DNA of 64,000 bases from Loktanella sp. Alg231-35. GTDB lineage: Bacteria > Pseudomonadota > Alphaproteobacteria > Rhodobacterales > Rhodobacteraceae. The number at the start of each line of letters is the position of its first letter. Position 1 is the stretch's first letter. Shown in pieces: positions 35,327 through 44,685 of this stretch. The DNA lies in the NCBI RefSeq assembly GCF_900143545.1, contig NZ_FREV01000004.1, forward strand, positions 248,001 through 312,000. Reading direction: 5' to 3'. The notes below the pieces were generated by a model. The model saw nothing but the letters and a program-made list of their open reading frames with translations, had not been told where the DNA came from and ran no database searches. Position numbers and translations under genes: made by a program.

Positions 35327-36130
35327 TTAAATCCTTGTTGCTTCTTTTGTGTGATAGTCGGGGAAGCTCCAGTTCTGGGCCTCCCGAGTAATCTTTGCGG
35401 CTGTGTCGCGCAGGATGGGCACATAGGCCTCTAGTCCCGCAAGATTCGTACGGCTGGTGGTGCTCGTCACCGACAGCGCACCCAGCACCCGGCCGGTATC
35501 GGTCAGGATCGGCATGGCGACACAGATAATGCCCGGCTCATGCTCTTCCCGATCAAACCCATAACCGTTCTGGCGGATATCGCTGAGTTCCGCGCGGAGC
35601 GCTTCAGCGGTATCCAGCGTATGTTCCGTAAAGACATGGAATGATTGCTGTTCGATAACCCTGTCGGCCGTCACTTCATCAAGAAAGGCCATCATGACCT
35701 TGCCAACACCAGTACAATAAGCTGGGCCAACCTTGCCCGCCTGACTGTACATCTCAACCGGCTTCCCGGCGTTGCGCTTGTCGATATAAAGCACCTGTGC
35801 GGCATCAAGCTGGGCCAAATGCACGGTCTCACCGACCGCATTGCTGAGCGCATCAATATGCGGGCGGGCAACCGGAGCCAGAGTTGATTGATCCCATGCG
35901 GCATGGGCAAGACGCACCAAACGCAGGCCCGGACTATAGGTCTGTCGTTCGGGGTTATACGCCAACATGCCCTGATTGGTCAGGGTTTGCACAAACCGAT
36001 AGAGCGTTGGCTTGGGGAAATCTGATTGCGAAAGCAGTTCACCAAAGCGCACAGGACGGCCGAAAGCCGCCACTTGATCAAGCACTTCGAGTGCTTTGCC
36101 GACTGTGCCGTCACCGGTCACTCGTCCCAT
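35327..36130 (-). CDS. IclR-family transcriptional regulator of the galactoside island
   Basis: A 267-residue IclR protein. The N-terminal winged helix (about 8-70: GKALEVLDQVAAFGRPVRFG, PKPTLYRFVQTLTNQGMLAY) is followed by the ligand-binding GAF-like domain (about 85-255: GETVHLAQLDAAQVLYIDK, YCTGVGKVMMAFL, VAMPILTDTGRVLGALSVT). It is first in a minus-strand pair with the transporter ATPase and is divergent from the binding-protein gene, so it probably controls that promoter in response to galactose or a galactonate-derived compound. The ligand is inferred from context. Confidence 0.9.
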   Translation of the reverse strand: MGRVTGDGTVGKALEVLDQVAAFGRPVRFGELLSQSDFPKPTLYRFVQTLTNQGMLAYNPERQTYSPGLRLVRLAHAAWDQSTLAPVARPHIDALSNAVGETVHLAQLDAAQVLYIDKRNAGKPVEMYSQAGKVGPAYCTGVGKVMMAFLDEVTADRVIEQQSFHVFTEHTLDTAEALRAELSDIRQNGYGFDREEHEPGIICVAMPILTDTGRVLGALSVTSTTSRTNLAGLEAYVPILRDTAAKITREAQNWSFPDYHTKEATRI

Positions 36131-36242
36131 CCGTCCTCCCTGCGTCGATTGAGGCTTTTGACACCAGTCTCCTCGCCGGTGCTACCTTCGACTGTTGACA
36201 AGGCTAGCCGAGTCACGGTTTAGTATCAACATCCAAAACCAA

Positions 36243-36259
36243 GTTTCAAATAATGAGAC
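36243..36259. promoter_or_regulatory. Near-palindrome, candidate IclR operator
   Basis: GTTTCA-AATAA-TGAGAC has one mismatch from a perfect 6-base inverted repeat with a 5-base centre, 33 bases before the binding-protein ATG. IclR proteins often bind GTTTCA-type half-sites. It lies in the divergent region 36131-36292. Confidence 0.45.
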
Positions 36260-36292
36260 TAGTTTTTCACGGAAGCATACTGGGAGGAAACC

Positions 36293-37555
36293 ATGCATTC
36301 CATTTTGAAGACGTCGCTTGCGGCGTTGGTCGCTGCTGGCGTTACGGCGTCCCCGGCTGCCGCTGACGGCCACGCGCTGTCGGGCGAACTCAATATCATC
36401 TCTGACATGTCCAACCCTGCGCCGCGCGCAGTGATGGAAGGTATGGTCGAAGATTTCGACGCATTGCATCCTGAGCTTGAGGTCAACCTGACAATCGTTG
36501 ATCGCGAAGCATGGAAAACACAGATCCGCAACGCGCTGGGCGCAAACCCACCAGACGTTGTGAACTGGTATGCGGCAAACCGCATGCGTCCATATGTTGA
36601 CGCGGGCCTCTTTGCAGATATCTCTGACCTTTGGGCGGAACCCGAGTTCGAAGCACTGTCATCCACCAAAGGTGCGATGACACTCGACGGTGCTCAGTGG
36701 GGCGTGCCTTACACATACTACCAATGGGGTGTTTACTACCGCAAAGACATCTTTGAAGAGTATGGCCTGAACGAACCTTCCAACTGGGACGAAGAGAAAG
36801 CCAACTGCCAGACACTGCTGGACAATGGCGTCAAGTGCTACACCATCGGCACCAAGTTCCTTTGGACTGCTGGCGGCTGGTTTGACTACATCAACTCGCG
36901 CACAAACGGCTATGACTTCCACGTCGCACTGGCCCGTGGCGAGATTGAATGGACAGACGACCGTGTCCGTCAGACATTCGCCAACTGGCGTGAGCTGATC
37001 GACATGGGCGCGTTCATTGACGATCACCAGACTTACAGCTGGCAAGAAGCCCTGCCGTTCATGGTTAACGGTGAAGCTGCGTCATACCTGATGGGTAACT
37101 TCTCTGTTGCGGCGTTCCGCGACGGTGGCCTGACAGATGATCAGCTGGACTTCTACCAGTTCCCAGTGATCAACCCTGACGTTGACTATGCAGAAGATGC
37201 GCCAACAGATACGTTCCACATCGCATCTGGCGCACAGAACATGGACGCCGCCAAAGAGTTCTTGCGTTTTGTGACATCTGCTGACGTTCAAACCGAAATC
37301 AACTCCGGTTCTGGTCTGGGTCAGCTGCCCGTGAACGCAAACGCGTCGATTGATGACGACAAATTCCTTAAAGAGGGTTTTGATATGCTGTCCGGCAATG
37401 CTGGTGGCGGTATCATGCAGTTCTTTGACCGCGACTTTGACGCGGAAATGGCATCTGTCGGCATGGAAGGCCTGCAAGAGTTCATGGTGTTCCCAGACAA
37501 TCTGGATGACATCCTGGGCCGTCTCGAAGAGACACGTCAGCGTATCTATAACTAA
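36293..37555 (+). CDS. Sugar ABC transporter substrate-binding protein (family 1)
   Basis: A 420-residue periplasmic binding protein. The signal peptide (HSILKTSLAALVAAGVTASP, cleavage after AAA) is followed by ELNIISDMSNPAPRAVMEGM and a typical CUT1 fold with aromatic sugar-contact residues (WGVPYTYYQWGVYYRKDIF). GGGAGG precedes the ATG. Next to alpha- and beta-galactosidase genes, the likely ligand is a galactoside oligosaccharide such as melibiose- or raffinose-type sugars. Codon bias is strong, consistent with high expression. Confidence 0.92.
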   Translation: MHSILKTSLAALVAAGVTASPAAADGHALSGELNIISDMSNPAPRAVMEGMVEDFDALHPELEVNLTIVDREAWKTQIRNALGANPPDVVNWYAANRMRPYVDAGLFADISDLWAEPEFEALSSTKGAMTLDGAQWGVPYTYYQWGVYYRKDIFEEYGLNEPSNWDEEKANCQTLLDNGVKCYTIGTKFLWTAGGWFDYINSRTNGYDFHVALARGEIEWTDDRVRQTFANWRELIDMGAFIDDHQTYSWQEALPFMVNGEAASYLMGNFSVAAFRDGGLTDDQLDFYQFPVINPDVDYAEDAPTDTFHIASGAQNMDAAKEFLRFVTSADVQTEINSGSGLGQLPVNANASIDDDKFLKEGFDMLSGNAGGGIMQFFDRDFDAEMASVGMEGLQEFMVFPDNLDDILGRLEETRQRIYN

Positions 37556-37564
37556 AACGTAGCG

Positions 37565-37622
37565 GTGGGCTTCACCCACCCTACCAACGCACCCACCCTC
37601 ACGTAGGGTGGGTGCAACCCAC
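37565..37622. repeat. Nested palindromic repeat (copy 3) inside the ABC importer operon
   Basis: Arms 37565-37584 and 37603-37622 (GTAGGGTGGGTGCAACCCAC) pair over 20 bases with two mismatches; spacer 18 bases. It lies between the binding-protein and first permease genes, the same position as REP elements in malE-malF of E. coli. Confidence 0.88.
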
Positions 37623-37688
37623 ATCGCCCAGCCCATCTTTAAGATCATGTAGTCTTTGACATGTGCTGTCCGCAAGGGAGACAAATCC

Positions 37689-38615
37689 ATGGCAACCGCT
37701 GCACCAACCCGAAGCTGGTATAAGCGCAATGAGATTGCGATTACGCCGTGGCTTTTCCTGCTGCCCGCGATGATCTTTTTCGCGGTCTACGTGATCATCC
37801 CCATCGGCCAGTCCTTCTGGATCTCGCTTCATGACTGGGACGGTTTGGGCGAAAAGACATGGGTTGGCACAGCCAACTATGAACGTCTGCTTGGCATTGG
37901 CGACCAGAACATGGACCGTAAGTTTACGGTCTCGTTCTGGAACAACCTCAAATGGCTGATCCTCTACCTGCTGGCGATCCCTGCCGGTCTGTTTATTGCG
38001 CTGTTCCTGAACCAGACAGTGACGGGCATCCGCTTTTACAAGTCCATGTTCTTTTTCCCCTTTGTGATCAGTCAGGTTGTGGTTGGTCTGGTGTTCAGCT
38101 GGTTCTATCTGCCCCGCGAAGGCTTGCTGAATGCTGTCCTCGCCGTCTTTGGCGCGGGTCCGGTGAACATCCTGGGTGATCCAACACTTGCCACTTACGG
38201 CATCATCGCCGCAGGTCTCTGGCCGCAGACGGCCTATTGCATGATCCTTTATTTGACTGGCCTGAACGCGGTTGACCCCGAACAGGTCGAGGCGGCGCGG
38301 CTTGACGGGGCCAAGGGGCACAAGATGCTTTGGTATGTGATCCTGCCACAGCTCAAGCCTGCGACCTTCATCGCCTTCGTGGTGACGATCATTGGCGCGC
38401 TGCGGTCGTTCGACCTGATCAGCGTCATGACAAACGGCGGGCCGTTCGGTTCCACACGGGTCCTGTCCTTCTATATGTTCGAAGAATCTCTGTCGGAATT
38501 TGGGTTCCGTATGGGTTATGGCGCCGCGATTGCTGTGGTCCTGTTCTTCCTCATGCTGGGGTTCATCACCTATTTTCTCTACTCCATGTACCGTGACGAA
38601 AAGGGAGCGCACTGA
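37689..38615 (+). CDS. Sugar ABC transporter permease, MalF/UgpA-like
   Basis: A 308-residue permease with six expected helices. The ATG at 37689 has GGGAG 8 bases upstream; an earlier in-frame start at 37656 is weaker. N-terminal helix ITPWLFLLPAMIFFAVYVII, the CUT1 motif NVLGDPT-like stretch (NILGDPTLATYGIIAAGLWP), and the EAA coupling loop EQVEAARLDGAKGHKMLWYV are visible. It pairs with the next gene to form the pore and shares a TGATG overlap with it. Confidence 0.93.
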   Translation: MATAAPTRSWYKRNEIAITPWLFLLPAMIFFAVYVIIPIGQSFWISLHDWDGLGEKTWVGTANYERLLGIGDQNMDRKFTVSFWNNLKWLILYLLAIPAGLFIALFLNQTVTGIRFYKSMFFFPFVISQVVVGLVFSWFYLPREGLLNAVLAVFGAGPVNILGDPTLATYGIIAAGLWPQTAYCMILYLTGLNAVDPEQVEAARLDGAKGHKMLWYVILPQLKPATFIAFVVTIIGALRSFDLISVMTNGGPFGSTRVLSFYMFEESLSEFGFRMGYGAAIAVVLFFLMLGFITYFLYSMYRDEKGAH

Positions 38616-39463
38616 TGTTTCCAACTCCGCTCGAAAAAACCTCGCGCCGGTGGCAGATCTCCTATCAGGTTCTTTTGCCGCTAATGCTGATCATCTGGCT
38701 ACTGCCTCTGATCGCGGTCGCCAACTTCTCGATCAAGCCAGAGGCCGATTTCGTCAACGGCAACTATTGGGGCATCCCCAGTAGCTTTGATGCGTTTTCC
38801 AACTACGGCAAGGTATTCTTTGAATCCAACATGCCACGGTATCTTTGGAATTCGCTCTTCATTACAATTCCGACCGTGATCGGTGCCGTGGCACTGTCTT
38901 GCATGGCCGGTTTTGCGTTGGGAATTTACAAGTTCCGCAGCAACCTGTTGATCTTCTTCATCTTCATCGCGGGTAACTTTGTACCTTTCCAGATCCTCAT
39001 GGTGCCAGTGCGCGACCTGACTGTGAACATGAACCTCTACGATACCAAGACAGGTCTCGTGTTGTTCCACATCGCCTTCCAGACCGGGTTCTGTACGCTG
39101 TTTATGCGTAACTTCATTCGCGCCCTGCCGTTCCCATTGATTGAAGCGGCGCGCGTCGAAGGCATCTCGGAATGGCGCATCTTCCTGTTTGTGGTCCTGC
39201 CGCTGATGAAGCCTGCGCTGGCCGCGTTGGCCGTGCTGATCTTTACCTTCATCTGGAACGATTACTTCTGGGCTGTCGTGCTGACCCAAGGACCAACAGC
39301 GCAACCTGTCACCGCCGGGATCACCGAGTTCAACTCGCAGTTCCGTGCCGCCTATCACCTAATGAGTGCTGGTTCCATCGTGGCTGCTTTGCCACCTGTC
39401 GCCATGTTCTTTTTGATGCAGAAACACTTTATCGCGGGCCTCACCCTCGGAGCTGTAAAGTAA
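38615..39463 (+). CDS. Sugar ABC transporter permease, MalG/UgpE-like
   Basis: A 282-residue permease, the second half of the importer pore. It has LIIWLLPLIAVANFSIKPEA at the first helix, the EAA loop PLIEAARVEGISEWRIFLFV and a C-terminal MQKHFIAGLTLGAVK, a signature end for MalG-type permeases in sugar importers. It overlaps the first permease by one base and precedes the alpha-galactosidase gene by 6 bases, tying transport to hydrolysis. Confidence 0.94.
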   Translation: MFPTPLEKTSRRWQISYQVLLPLMLIIWLLPLIAVANFSIKPEADFVNGNYWGIPSSFDAFSNYGKVFFESNMPRYLWNSLFITIPTVIGAVALSCMAGFALGIYKFRSNLLIFFIFIAGNFVPFQILMVPVRDLTVNMNLYDTKTGLVLFHIAFQTGFCTLFMRNFIRALPFPLIEAARVEGISEWRIFLFVVLPLMKPALAALAVLIFTFIWNDYFWAVVLTQGPTAQPVTAGITEFNSQFRAAYHLMSAGSIVAALPPVAMFFLMQKHFIAGLTLGAVK

Positions 39464-39469
39464 GCGACC

Positions 39470-41551
39470 ATGAACAGAACCTATCGCATCGACGATGGCC
39501 GCCAGACACTTGTGCTGGCGGCGCGAAACGACCGTCTGCCCGAGACGGTTTATTGGGGGGCGACGCTTCCCGATGATGAAAACCTCGACACATTGCACGC
39601 CGCACATGCCATTGATGTCACTGGCGGTATGCTGGACGAAAACCCTGATCTGTCGATCTGCCCAGAGGCCACCCGCAGCTTTCCGGGCCAACCCGGCCTG
39701 ATCGTGCGAGACACCGACGGGACGCCATTGCTGCCCAAATTCTGTTTTGAGAATGCCGAACAGAACGGCACGCTGGAGCTGACATACGCGGACAAGGCCA
39801 ACGGTCTGACCCTGACCGTCAGTTTTATCAGCGATCACGATACCCATACGATCACCTGCCAGACCACACTGGACGCAACGCGCCCTGTGCATCTGCATTG
39901 GCTCGCCGCTCCTGTTCTTCCCGGCCCACAACAATCAGACGAGATGATCGACGTGTCCGGCCGTTGGTGCGGTGAATTCCAACTATCGCGCACCGCTTGG
40001 GCGCCCGGCATGCGCTACCGCGAAAACCGCACAGGGCGCACGGGGCACGAACACTTTCCCGGTCTGATCATCCCGTGCCGTGGTGCGACCAACACCACGG
40101 GCGAAGCTTACGCGTTTCACTATGGCTGGTCCGGTGGTCACAAGATGATCGCAGAAGAACTGCAGGATGGGCGCCGCCAAATCCAATGGGGCCACGCCGC
40201 CCGGATGGAAACGGAACCAGCGACGCAGTTCAAAACTGCACCGCTTTACATTGTCTATTCAGACACAGGTCTGAACGGCTGTGCGGTATCCTTCCAACGG
40301 CATCTGCGCGACCGGGTGGTGACTTGGCCAAAGCCTGACGCGCCTCGCCCGGTACACTACAACTGCTGGGAGGCGGTCTATTTCGATCACAAGCTGCCAG
40401 TGCTGACAGACATCGCCGACCGCGCCGCAGCGCTTGGGGCTGAACGCTTCGTCCTTGATGACGGTTGGTTCGGCAACCGCGATGACGATACGCGCAGCCT
40501 GTCGGACTGGACAGTTGATCCACGCAAATACCCCGACGGGTTACACCCGCTGATCACACATGTGCATGGCCTTGGCATGACATTCGGCATCTGGTTCGAA
40601 CCGGAAATGATCAACGAAGACAGCGACATCCACCGCGCTAATCCGCATTGGGTCTTCGGGGCCGAGAATCAGACATTGGGACGGCAGCAAAAGGCGCTTA
40701 ACATGGCGCTGCCAGAGGTACGCGATTTCCTTTATGACCGCATGTCAGCGATCCTACGGGACCACGACGTCGACTACATTAAATGGGACCACAACCGAGT
40801 GCTACCGATGCCCGATGCAGCGCAAACACGCGGGTCATATGCATTGATCGACCGGCTGCGCGCTGACTTCCCGCATGTAGAGATTGAAAGCTGTGCCTCC
40901 GGTGGAGGACGCATCGACCTTGGCATTTTGCAACGCACGCAACGGGTCTGGCTGTCCGACAGCAATGATGCGTTGGAACGCCTACGTATTCAGCATGACG
41001 CAGCGCTGTTTCTGCCTCTTTCAGTCACCGGAAGTCACGTCGGCCCGCGCCATTGCCATACGTCAGGGCGCAACCTTGATATCTCTTTTCGGGCCTGGGT
41101 TGCCGCCCAGCGCCACATGGGGTTTGAGATGGACCCGCGCGAGTTGGACGAGGTTGAAACGGCTGTACTGACCGAAGTGACAACCTGGTGGAAGCATAAC
41201 CGCGACTGGATGCAAAAGGCTGATATCCTGCGCTTGGACAGCGCCGACCCGGCGGTTTTGGCCGAACAGCAACTGGCGCGTGAAAAGGACCGCTTTGTGG
41301 TCTTTGCAGGCAAGGCCGCCACCAGTTCGCAGATCTCGCCGCGTCCTTTGCGGCTGACCGGGCTTGACCCTGATGCGACGTATCGGATCAATCTTGCCAA
41401 TCGCAATGCGTTGCACCGTTTGTCACGCGGCACCACCGCATTGAAAACAGATGCATTGGAACTGTCCGGAACCTATCTGATGCATCACGGTGTTACCTTG
41501 CCGTGGTCCTTCCCCGAACGGATGTGGGTGCTCGAAGGAACACGGCTATGA
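39470..41551 (+). CDS. Alpha-galactosidase, glycoside hydrolase family 36
   Basis: A 693-residue GH36 enzyme without a signal peptide, so it acts in the cytoplasm on imported alpha-galactosides. The N-terminal beta-sandwich (about 1-290) leads to the TIM barrel with RFVLDDGWFGNRDDDT, the nucleophile in DYIKWDHNRVLP and the acid/base aspartate in VWLSDSNDALERL. The SVTGSHVGP segment is also typical. The C-terminal beta domain ends in the LPWSFPERMWVLEG pattern. Its stop overlaps the next gene by 4 bases (ATGA). Confidence 0.95.
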   Translation: MNRTYRIDDGRQTLVLAARNDRLPETVYWGATLPDDENLDTLHAAHAIDVTGGMLDENPDLSICPEATRSFPGQPGLIVRDTDGTPLLPKFCFENAEQNGTLELTYADKANGLTLTVSFISDHDTHTITCQTTLDATRPVHLHWLAAPVLPGPQQSDEMIDVSGRWCGEFQLSRTAWAPGMRYRENRTGRTGHEHFPGLIIPCRGATNTTGEAYAFHYGWSGGHKMIAEELQDGRRQIQWGHAARMETEPATQFKTAPLYIVYSDTGLNGCAVSFQRHLRDRVVTWPKPDAPRPVHYNCWEAVYFDHKLPVLTDIADRAAALGAERFVLDDGWFGNRDDDTRSLSDWTVDPRKYPDGLHPLITHVHGLGMTFGIWFEPEMINEDSDIHRANPHWVFGAENQTLGRQQKALNMALPEVRDFLYDRMSAILRDHDVDYIKWDHNRVLPMPDAAQTRGSYALIDRLRADFPHVEIESCASGGGRIDLGILQRTQRVWLSDSNDALERLRIQHDAALFLPLSVTGSHVGPRHCHTSGRNLDISFRAWVAAQRHMGFEMDPRELDEVETAVLTEVTTWWKHNRDWMQKADILRLDSADPAVLAEQQLAREKDRFVVFAGKAATSSQISPRPLRLTGLDPDATYRINLANRNALHRLSRGTTALKTDALELSGTYLMHHGVTLPWSFPERMWVLEGTRL

Positions 41552-42306
41552 CCGCCACGTTCCATGATCTTGATGGGGCATCTGTCTTTATCACCGGCGG
41601 AGGCAACGGTATCGGTGCTGCGCTGACCGATGGTTTTTTGGCGCAAGGGGCCAAGGTCACGTTTGTCGGGCGCTCTGATGCCTCTGCCTTTGTGGATGAG
41701 ATGGCAGACAAGCACGGGCGTCGTCCGCTGTTTATCCAATGCGATATCACCGATACCGGCGCCTTGCAGGCGGCGATGGATCAGACAGTCGCCACCTATG
41801 GCGGGCTGCTCGCGTTGGTTAACAATGCCGCCAACGACATGCGCTATAATGCGATGCAGATCACACCAGCGATTTGGGATGACATGCAAGCGGTCAACTT
41901 CAAGGCGTACTTCTTTGCATGTCAGAAAGCGGCCGCACTGATGGGCGAAGGCGGGTCGATCATCAACTATTCCTCGATCTCCTATTTGATGGGTGCAGCA
42001 GGCATGGCGCCCTACGTCAGCGCAAATGCAGGCATCATGGGCATGACCCGCGCGCTGGCCCGCGAATGGGGGCCAAAGGGTATCCGCGTCAACGCCATCG
42101 CACCCGGCTGGGTCTTTACCGAAAAGCAAGAAAGCCAATGGGCAACGCCAGAAGCGAAAACCGCTTTTTTGGAAAAACAATGCCTGAAGAACTTTATCCA
42201 GCCGTCCGATATGGTAGGTGGAACGCTCTTTCTGGCCTCGGATACGTCGGCAATGATGACCGGCCAGACACTCGTGATTGATGCAGGCGTAGTAGGCACC
42301 GGATGA
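41548..42306 (+). CDS. SDR-family sugar dehydrogenase, probable galactose 1-dehydrogenase
   Basis: A 252-residue short-chain dehydrogenase. The cofactor motif is ITGGGNGIGAAL (about residues 14-25), NNAAND follows beta-4, the catalytic triad is Ser in YSSISYLMGAAG with Tyr in APYVSANAG; the usual YxxxK lysine position holds N (YVSANAG), which differs from the canonical pattern and is seen in some sugar dehydrogenases. The C terminus TGQTLVIDAGVVGTG is standard. Between alpha-galactosidase and dgoK, oxidation of D-galactose to galactonolactone is the best guess. Confidence 0.8.
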   Translation: MTATFHDLDGASVFITGGGNGIGAALTDGFLAQGAKVTFVGRSDASAFVDEMADKHGRRPLFIQCDITDTGALQAAMDQTVATYGGLLALVNNAANDMRYNAMQITPAIWDDMQAVNFKAYFFACQKAAALMGEGGSIINYSSISYLMGAAGMAPYVSANAGIMGMTRALAREWGPKGIRVNAIAPGWVFTEKQESQWATPEAKTAFLEKQCLKNFIQPSDMVGGTLFLASDTSAMMTGQTLVIDAGVVGTG

Positions 42307-43208
42307 GCGATAGCACGATCAAAGCCAATTGGATCGCCGTAGATTGGGGCACCAGCAACATGCGTGCTTGGGCGATGTCTGCTTCGGGCACCGTGCTGGC
42401 CGAGGCGTGTTCGGACAAGGGCATGGGCCAGCTGTCGCAAGATCAGTTCGAGGGCGTCTTGCTGGATGTTGTCGGCGACTGGATTGCAGGACCGACCACC
42501 ATCGTTGCTTGTGGCATGGTCGGCTCACGGCAAGGCTGGGTCGAGGCACCCTATGCCGCCGTGCCCTGCCCCACGATCCCCGATGGATTTGCCCACGCCG
42601 TGACGCGCGACGCAGCCCTTTCGGTCCATGTCATTCCCGGCATCAAACAGATGAACCCCGCCGACGTGATGCGCGGTGAAGAAACCCAGATCAGCGGGTT
42701 TCTGGCGCGGAACCCCAATTGGGACGGGGTCATTTGCCTGCCCGGCACCCATACCAAATGGGCCCATATCAGCGCCCAGGAGGTCGTCAGCTTTCAAACC
42801 TTCATGACCGGAGAGCTTTTTGCGACCATCGCGGAGCAGACGGTCCTACAGCACTCCATAGCGGTTGATGGCTGGGACAAGGACGCCTTTCTTGCGGGTT
42901 TGGATACGGCCTTGGCCCGCCCCGAGCGGCTGGCCAGCCGCCTGTTTTCGCTGCGCGCAGAAGGCCTGCTGCACGGCTTGGACGGCGCATCTGCGCGGGC
43001 GCGGCTGTCGGGGCTGTTGATCGGGGCAGAGCTTGCAGGTTCAAAACCCTATTGGCTGGGCCAGCAGATCGCCGTGATCGGCGATAGCGGCCTTTCCAGG
43101 CTCTATGTCGATGCTCTGGCCACCCAAGGCGCGCCTGCAACACAGGTGAATGCAACCTCCGTCACGCTTGCGGGTTTGACGGCGGCTTATCAACGTTTGA
43201 AAGGATAA
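42303..43208 (+). CDS. dgoK: 2-dehydro-3-deoxygalactonokinase
   Basis: A 301-residue sugar-acid kinase of the DgoK family. Visible are VDWGTSNMRAWAMS at the N terminus for phosphate binding, CGMVGSRQGWVEAPYAAVPC, PGIKQMNPADVMRGEETQI, a family-specific block, and CLPGTHTKWAHI. It phosphorylates 2-keto-3-deoxygalactonate at O6 with ATP. Its start overlaps the SDR stop (ATGA) and it precedes dgoA by 3 bases. Confidence 0.95.
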   Translation: MSDSTIKANWIAVDWGTSNMRAWAMSASGTVLAEACSDKGMGQLSQDQFEGVLLDVVGDWIAGPTTIVACGMVGSRQGWVEAPYAAVPCPTIPDGFAHAVTRDAALSVHVIPGIKQMNPADVMRGEETQISGFLARNPNWDGVICLPGTHTKWAHISAQEVVSFQTFMTGELFATIAEQTVLQHSIAVDGWDKDAFLAGLDTALARPERLASRLFSLRAEGLLHGLDGASARARLSGLLIGAELAGSKPYWLGQQIAVIGDSGLSRLYVDALATQGAPATQVNATSVTLAGLTAAYQRLKG

Positions 43209-43211
43209 CCC

Positions 43212-43817
43212 ATGGATCGTCCGCTGATCGCCATCCTGCGCGGGATCACTCCGGATGAGGCGGTCCCCATTGCGGCCGCCTTGATCGATGCGGGCATTAC
43301 CCAGATCGAGGTGCCGCTCAACTCGCCTGATCCATTTGATAGTATCAAGGCCATGGCGGACGCGCACGGCAATGACGCGCTGATTGGCGCGGGCACCGTC
43401 CTGTCGGTTGAAGATGTCGGGCGGGTTGCCCAAGTTGGTGGCAAGCTGATCGTCTCACCCAACTATGACCAGCGAGTGATCGTCGCCACCAAAACCGCAG
43501 GCATGCAAAGCTGGCCGGGCGTGATGACCCCCACCGAGTGTTTTGGCGCGCTCAAGGCCGGTGCCGATGGGCTAAAGATTTTTCCGGCCAGCCTGATAGG
43601 CCCCGAAGGGATCAAAGCTATCCGCGCGGTGCTGCCCAAGGGCACGCAGGTTTATGCGGTTGGCGGCGCAGGAGCTGACAACTTCGCTGAATGGATGGCG
43701 GCCAGTGCAGATGGCTTTGGTATTGGCTCTGCTCTTTACAAACCGGGGCTTTCTGTGGACGAAGTCACGGCACGCGCCCGCGACATAGTTGCGGCATACG
43801 ACGCGGCGGCCTCATGA
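43212..43817 (+). CDS. dgoA: 2-dehydro-3-deoxy-6-phosphogalactonate aldolase
   Basis: A 201-residue class I aldolase of the KDPG/KDPGal family that splits KDPGal to pyruvate and glyceraldehyde 3-phosphate. Motifs include the N-terminal [40 protein letters not shown] (DgoA has SPN where KDPG aldolase has SPG) and the Schiff-base lysine in [20 protein letters not shown]. It follows dgoK and overlaps the lactonase start by 4 bases. Confidence 0.95.
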   Translation: MDRPLIAILRGITPDEAVPIAAALIDAGITQIEVPLNSPDPFDSIKAMADAHGNDALIGAGTVLSVEDVGRVAQVGGKLIVSPNYDQRVIVATKTAGMQSWPGVMTPTECFGALKAGADGLKIFPASLIGPEGIKAIRAVLPKGTQVYAVGGAGADNFAEWMAASADGFGIGSALYKPGLSVDEVTARARDIVAAYDAAAS

Positions 43818-44635
43818 TATTTGACGAAAAGCAATGTCAGTTGGGCGAGGGGCCATTGTGGCACCCTGTGCGCAAGGAACTCTTTTGGTTCGATATTCTG
43901 GGTAAACGCCTGCACAGCAAGGCGCGGCACTGGGATTTTGACGACTACGTCAGTGCCGCTGGATGGATCGACGACAACAATCTGCTTGTCGCGACGAGCA
44001 ATGCAATCCGTCATCTTGACCTGACTACCGGCAACCACGGCGTTGTGGTGCCGTTGGAAGATGACAACCCCATCACGCGCTCAAACGATGGGCGCGCCGA
44101 CCCACAGGGCGGGTTCTGGATTGGTACAATGGGGATTGAAGCAGAGCCTAAGGCAGGGGCAATCTACCGCTTCTACAAAGGCGCGTTGCGCAAGCTCTAC
44201 GCGGATATCACGATTTCAAACGCGATCTGTTTCGCGCCTAACGGCAAGACGGCCTATTTCACTGACACCCCCACACAAATGATCATGCGCGTCGCGCTGG
44301 ACGCTGACGGCTGGCCCTGCGCGGAACCTACCGTGCACATTGATCTACGCGGCACGGACTTTCGCCCGGACGGGGCGGTCGTGGATGCCACGGGCAACCT
44401 GTGGAACGCGCAATGGGGGGTTGGCCGCGTGGCTGGTTATGGACCAGATGGAAGCTTTTTTGAAAGTTTCAGCTTTGCAGCAAAACAAACCTCCTGCCCG
44501 GCCTTTGGGGGGAATGACCTGACGACACTCTATTGCACCTCTGCCGCTGTCGGCGTGAAAGGTACTGAACAGGGCAAAACATTTGCCACCCAAACCCGCT
44601 ACACTGGACAGGCCGAGCACCGGGTGATCCTGTAG
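43814..44635 (+). CDS. SMP-30/gluconolactonase-family lactonase, probable galactonolactonase
   Basis: A 273-residue six-bladed beta-propeller. Metal ligands follow the family pattern: Glu in LGEGPLWHP, Asn in [12 protein letters not shown] and Asp in [24 protein letters not shown] lines the site. It opens sugar lactones to aldonates. With galactose dehydrogenase, dgoK and dgoA nearby, D-galactono-lactone is the probable substrate. Coupled to dgoA by an ATGA overlap and 50 bases before the beta-galactosidase. Confidence 0.9.
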   Translation: MIFDEKQCQLGEGPLWHPVRKELFWFDILGKRLHSKARHWDFDDYVSAAGWIDDNNLLVATSNAIRHLDLTTGNHGVVVPLEDDNPITRSNDGRADPQGGFWIGTMGIEAEPKAGAIYRFYKGALRKLYADITISNAICFAPNGKTAYFTDTPTQMIMRVALDADGWPCAEPTVHIDLRGTDFRPDGAVVDATGNLWNAQWGVGRVAGYGPDGSFFESFSFAAKQTSCPAFGGNDLTTLYCTSAAVGVKGTEQGKTFATQTRYTGQAEHRVIL

Positions 44636-44685
44636 CTAGCAGACACCCTTGTCTCAACGTGGCCCAAAACGCAAAAAGGACTGCC

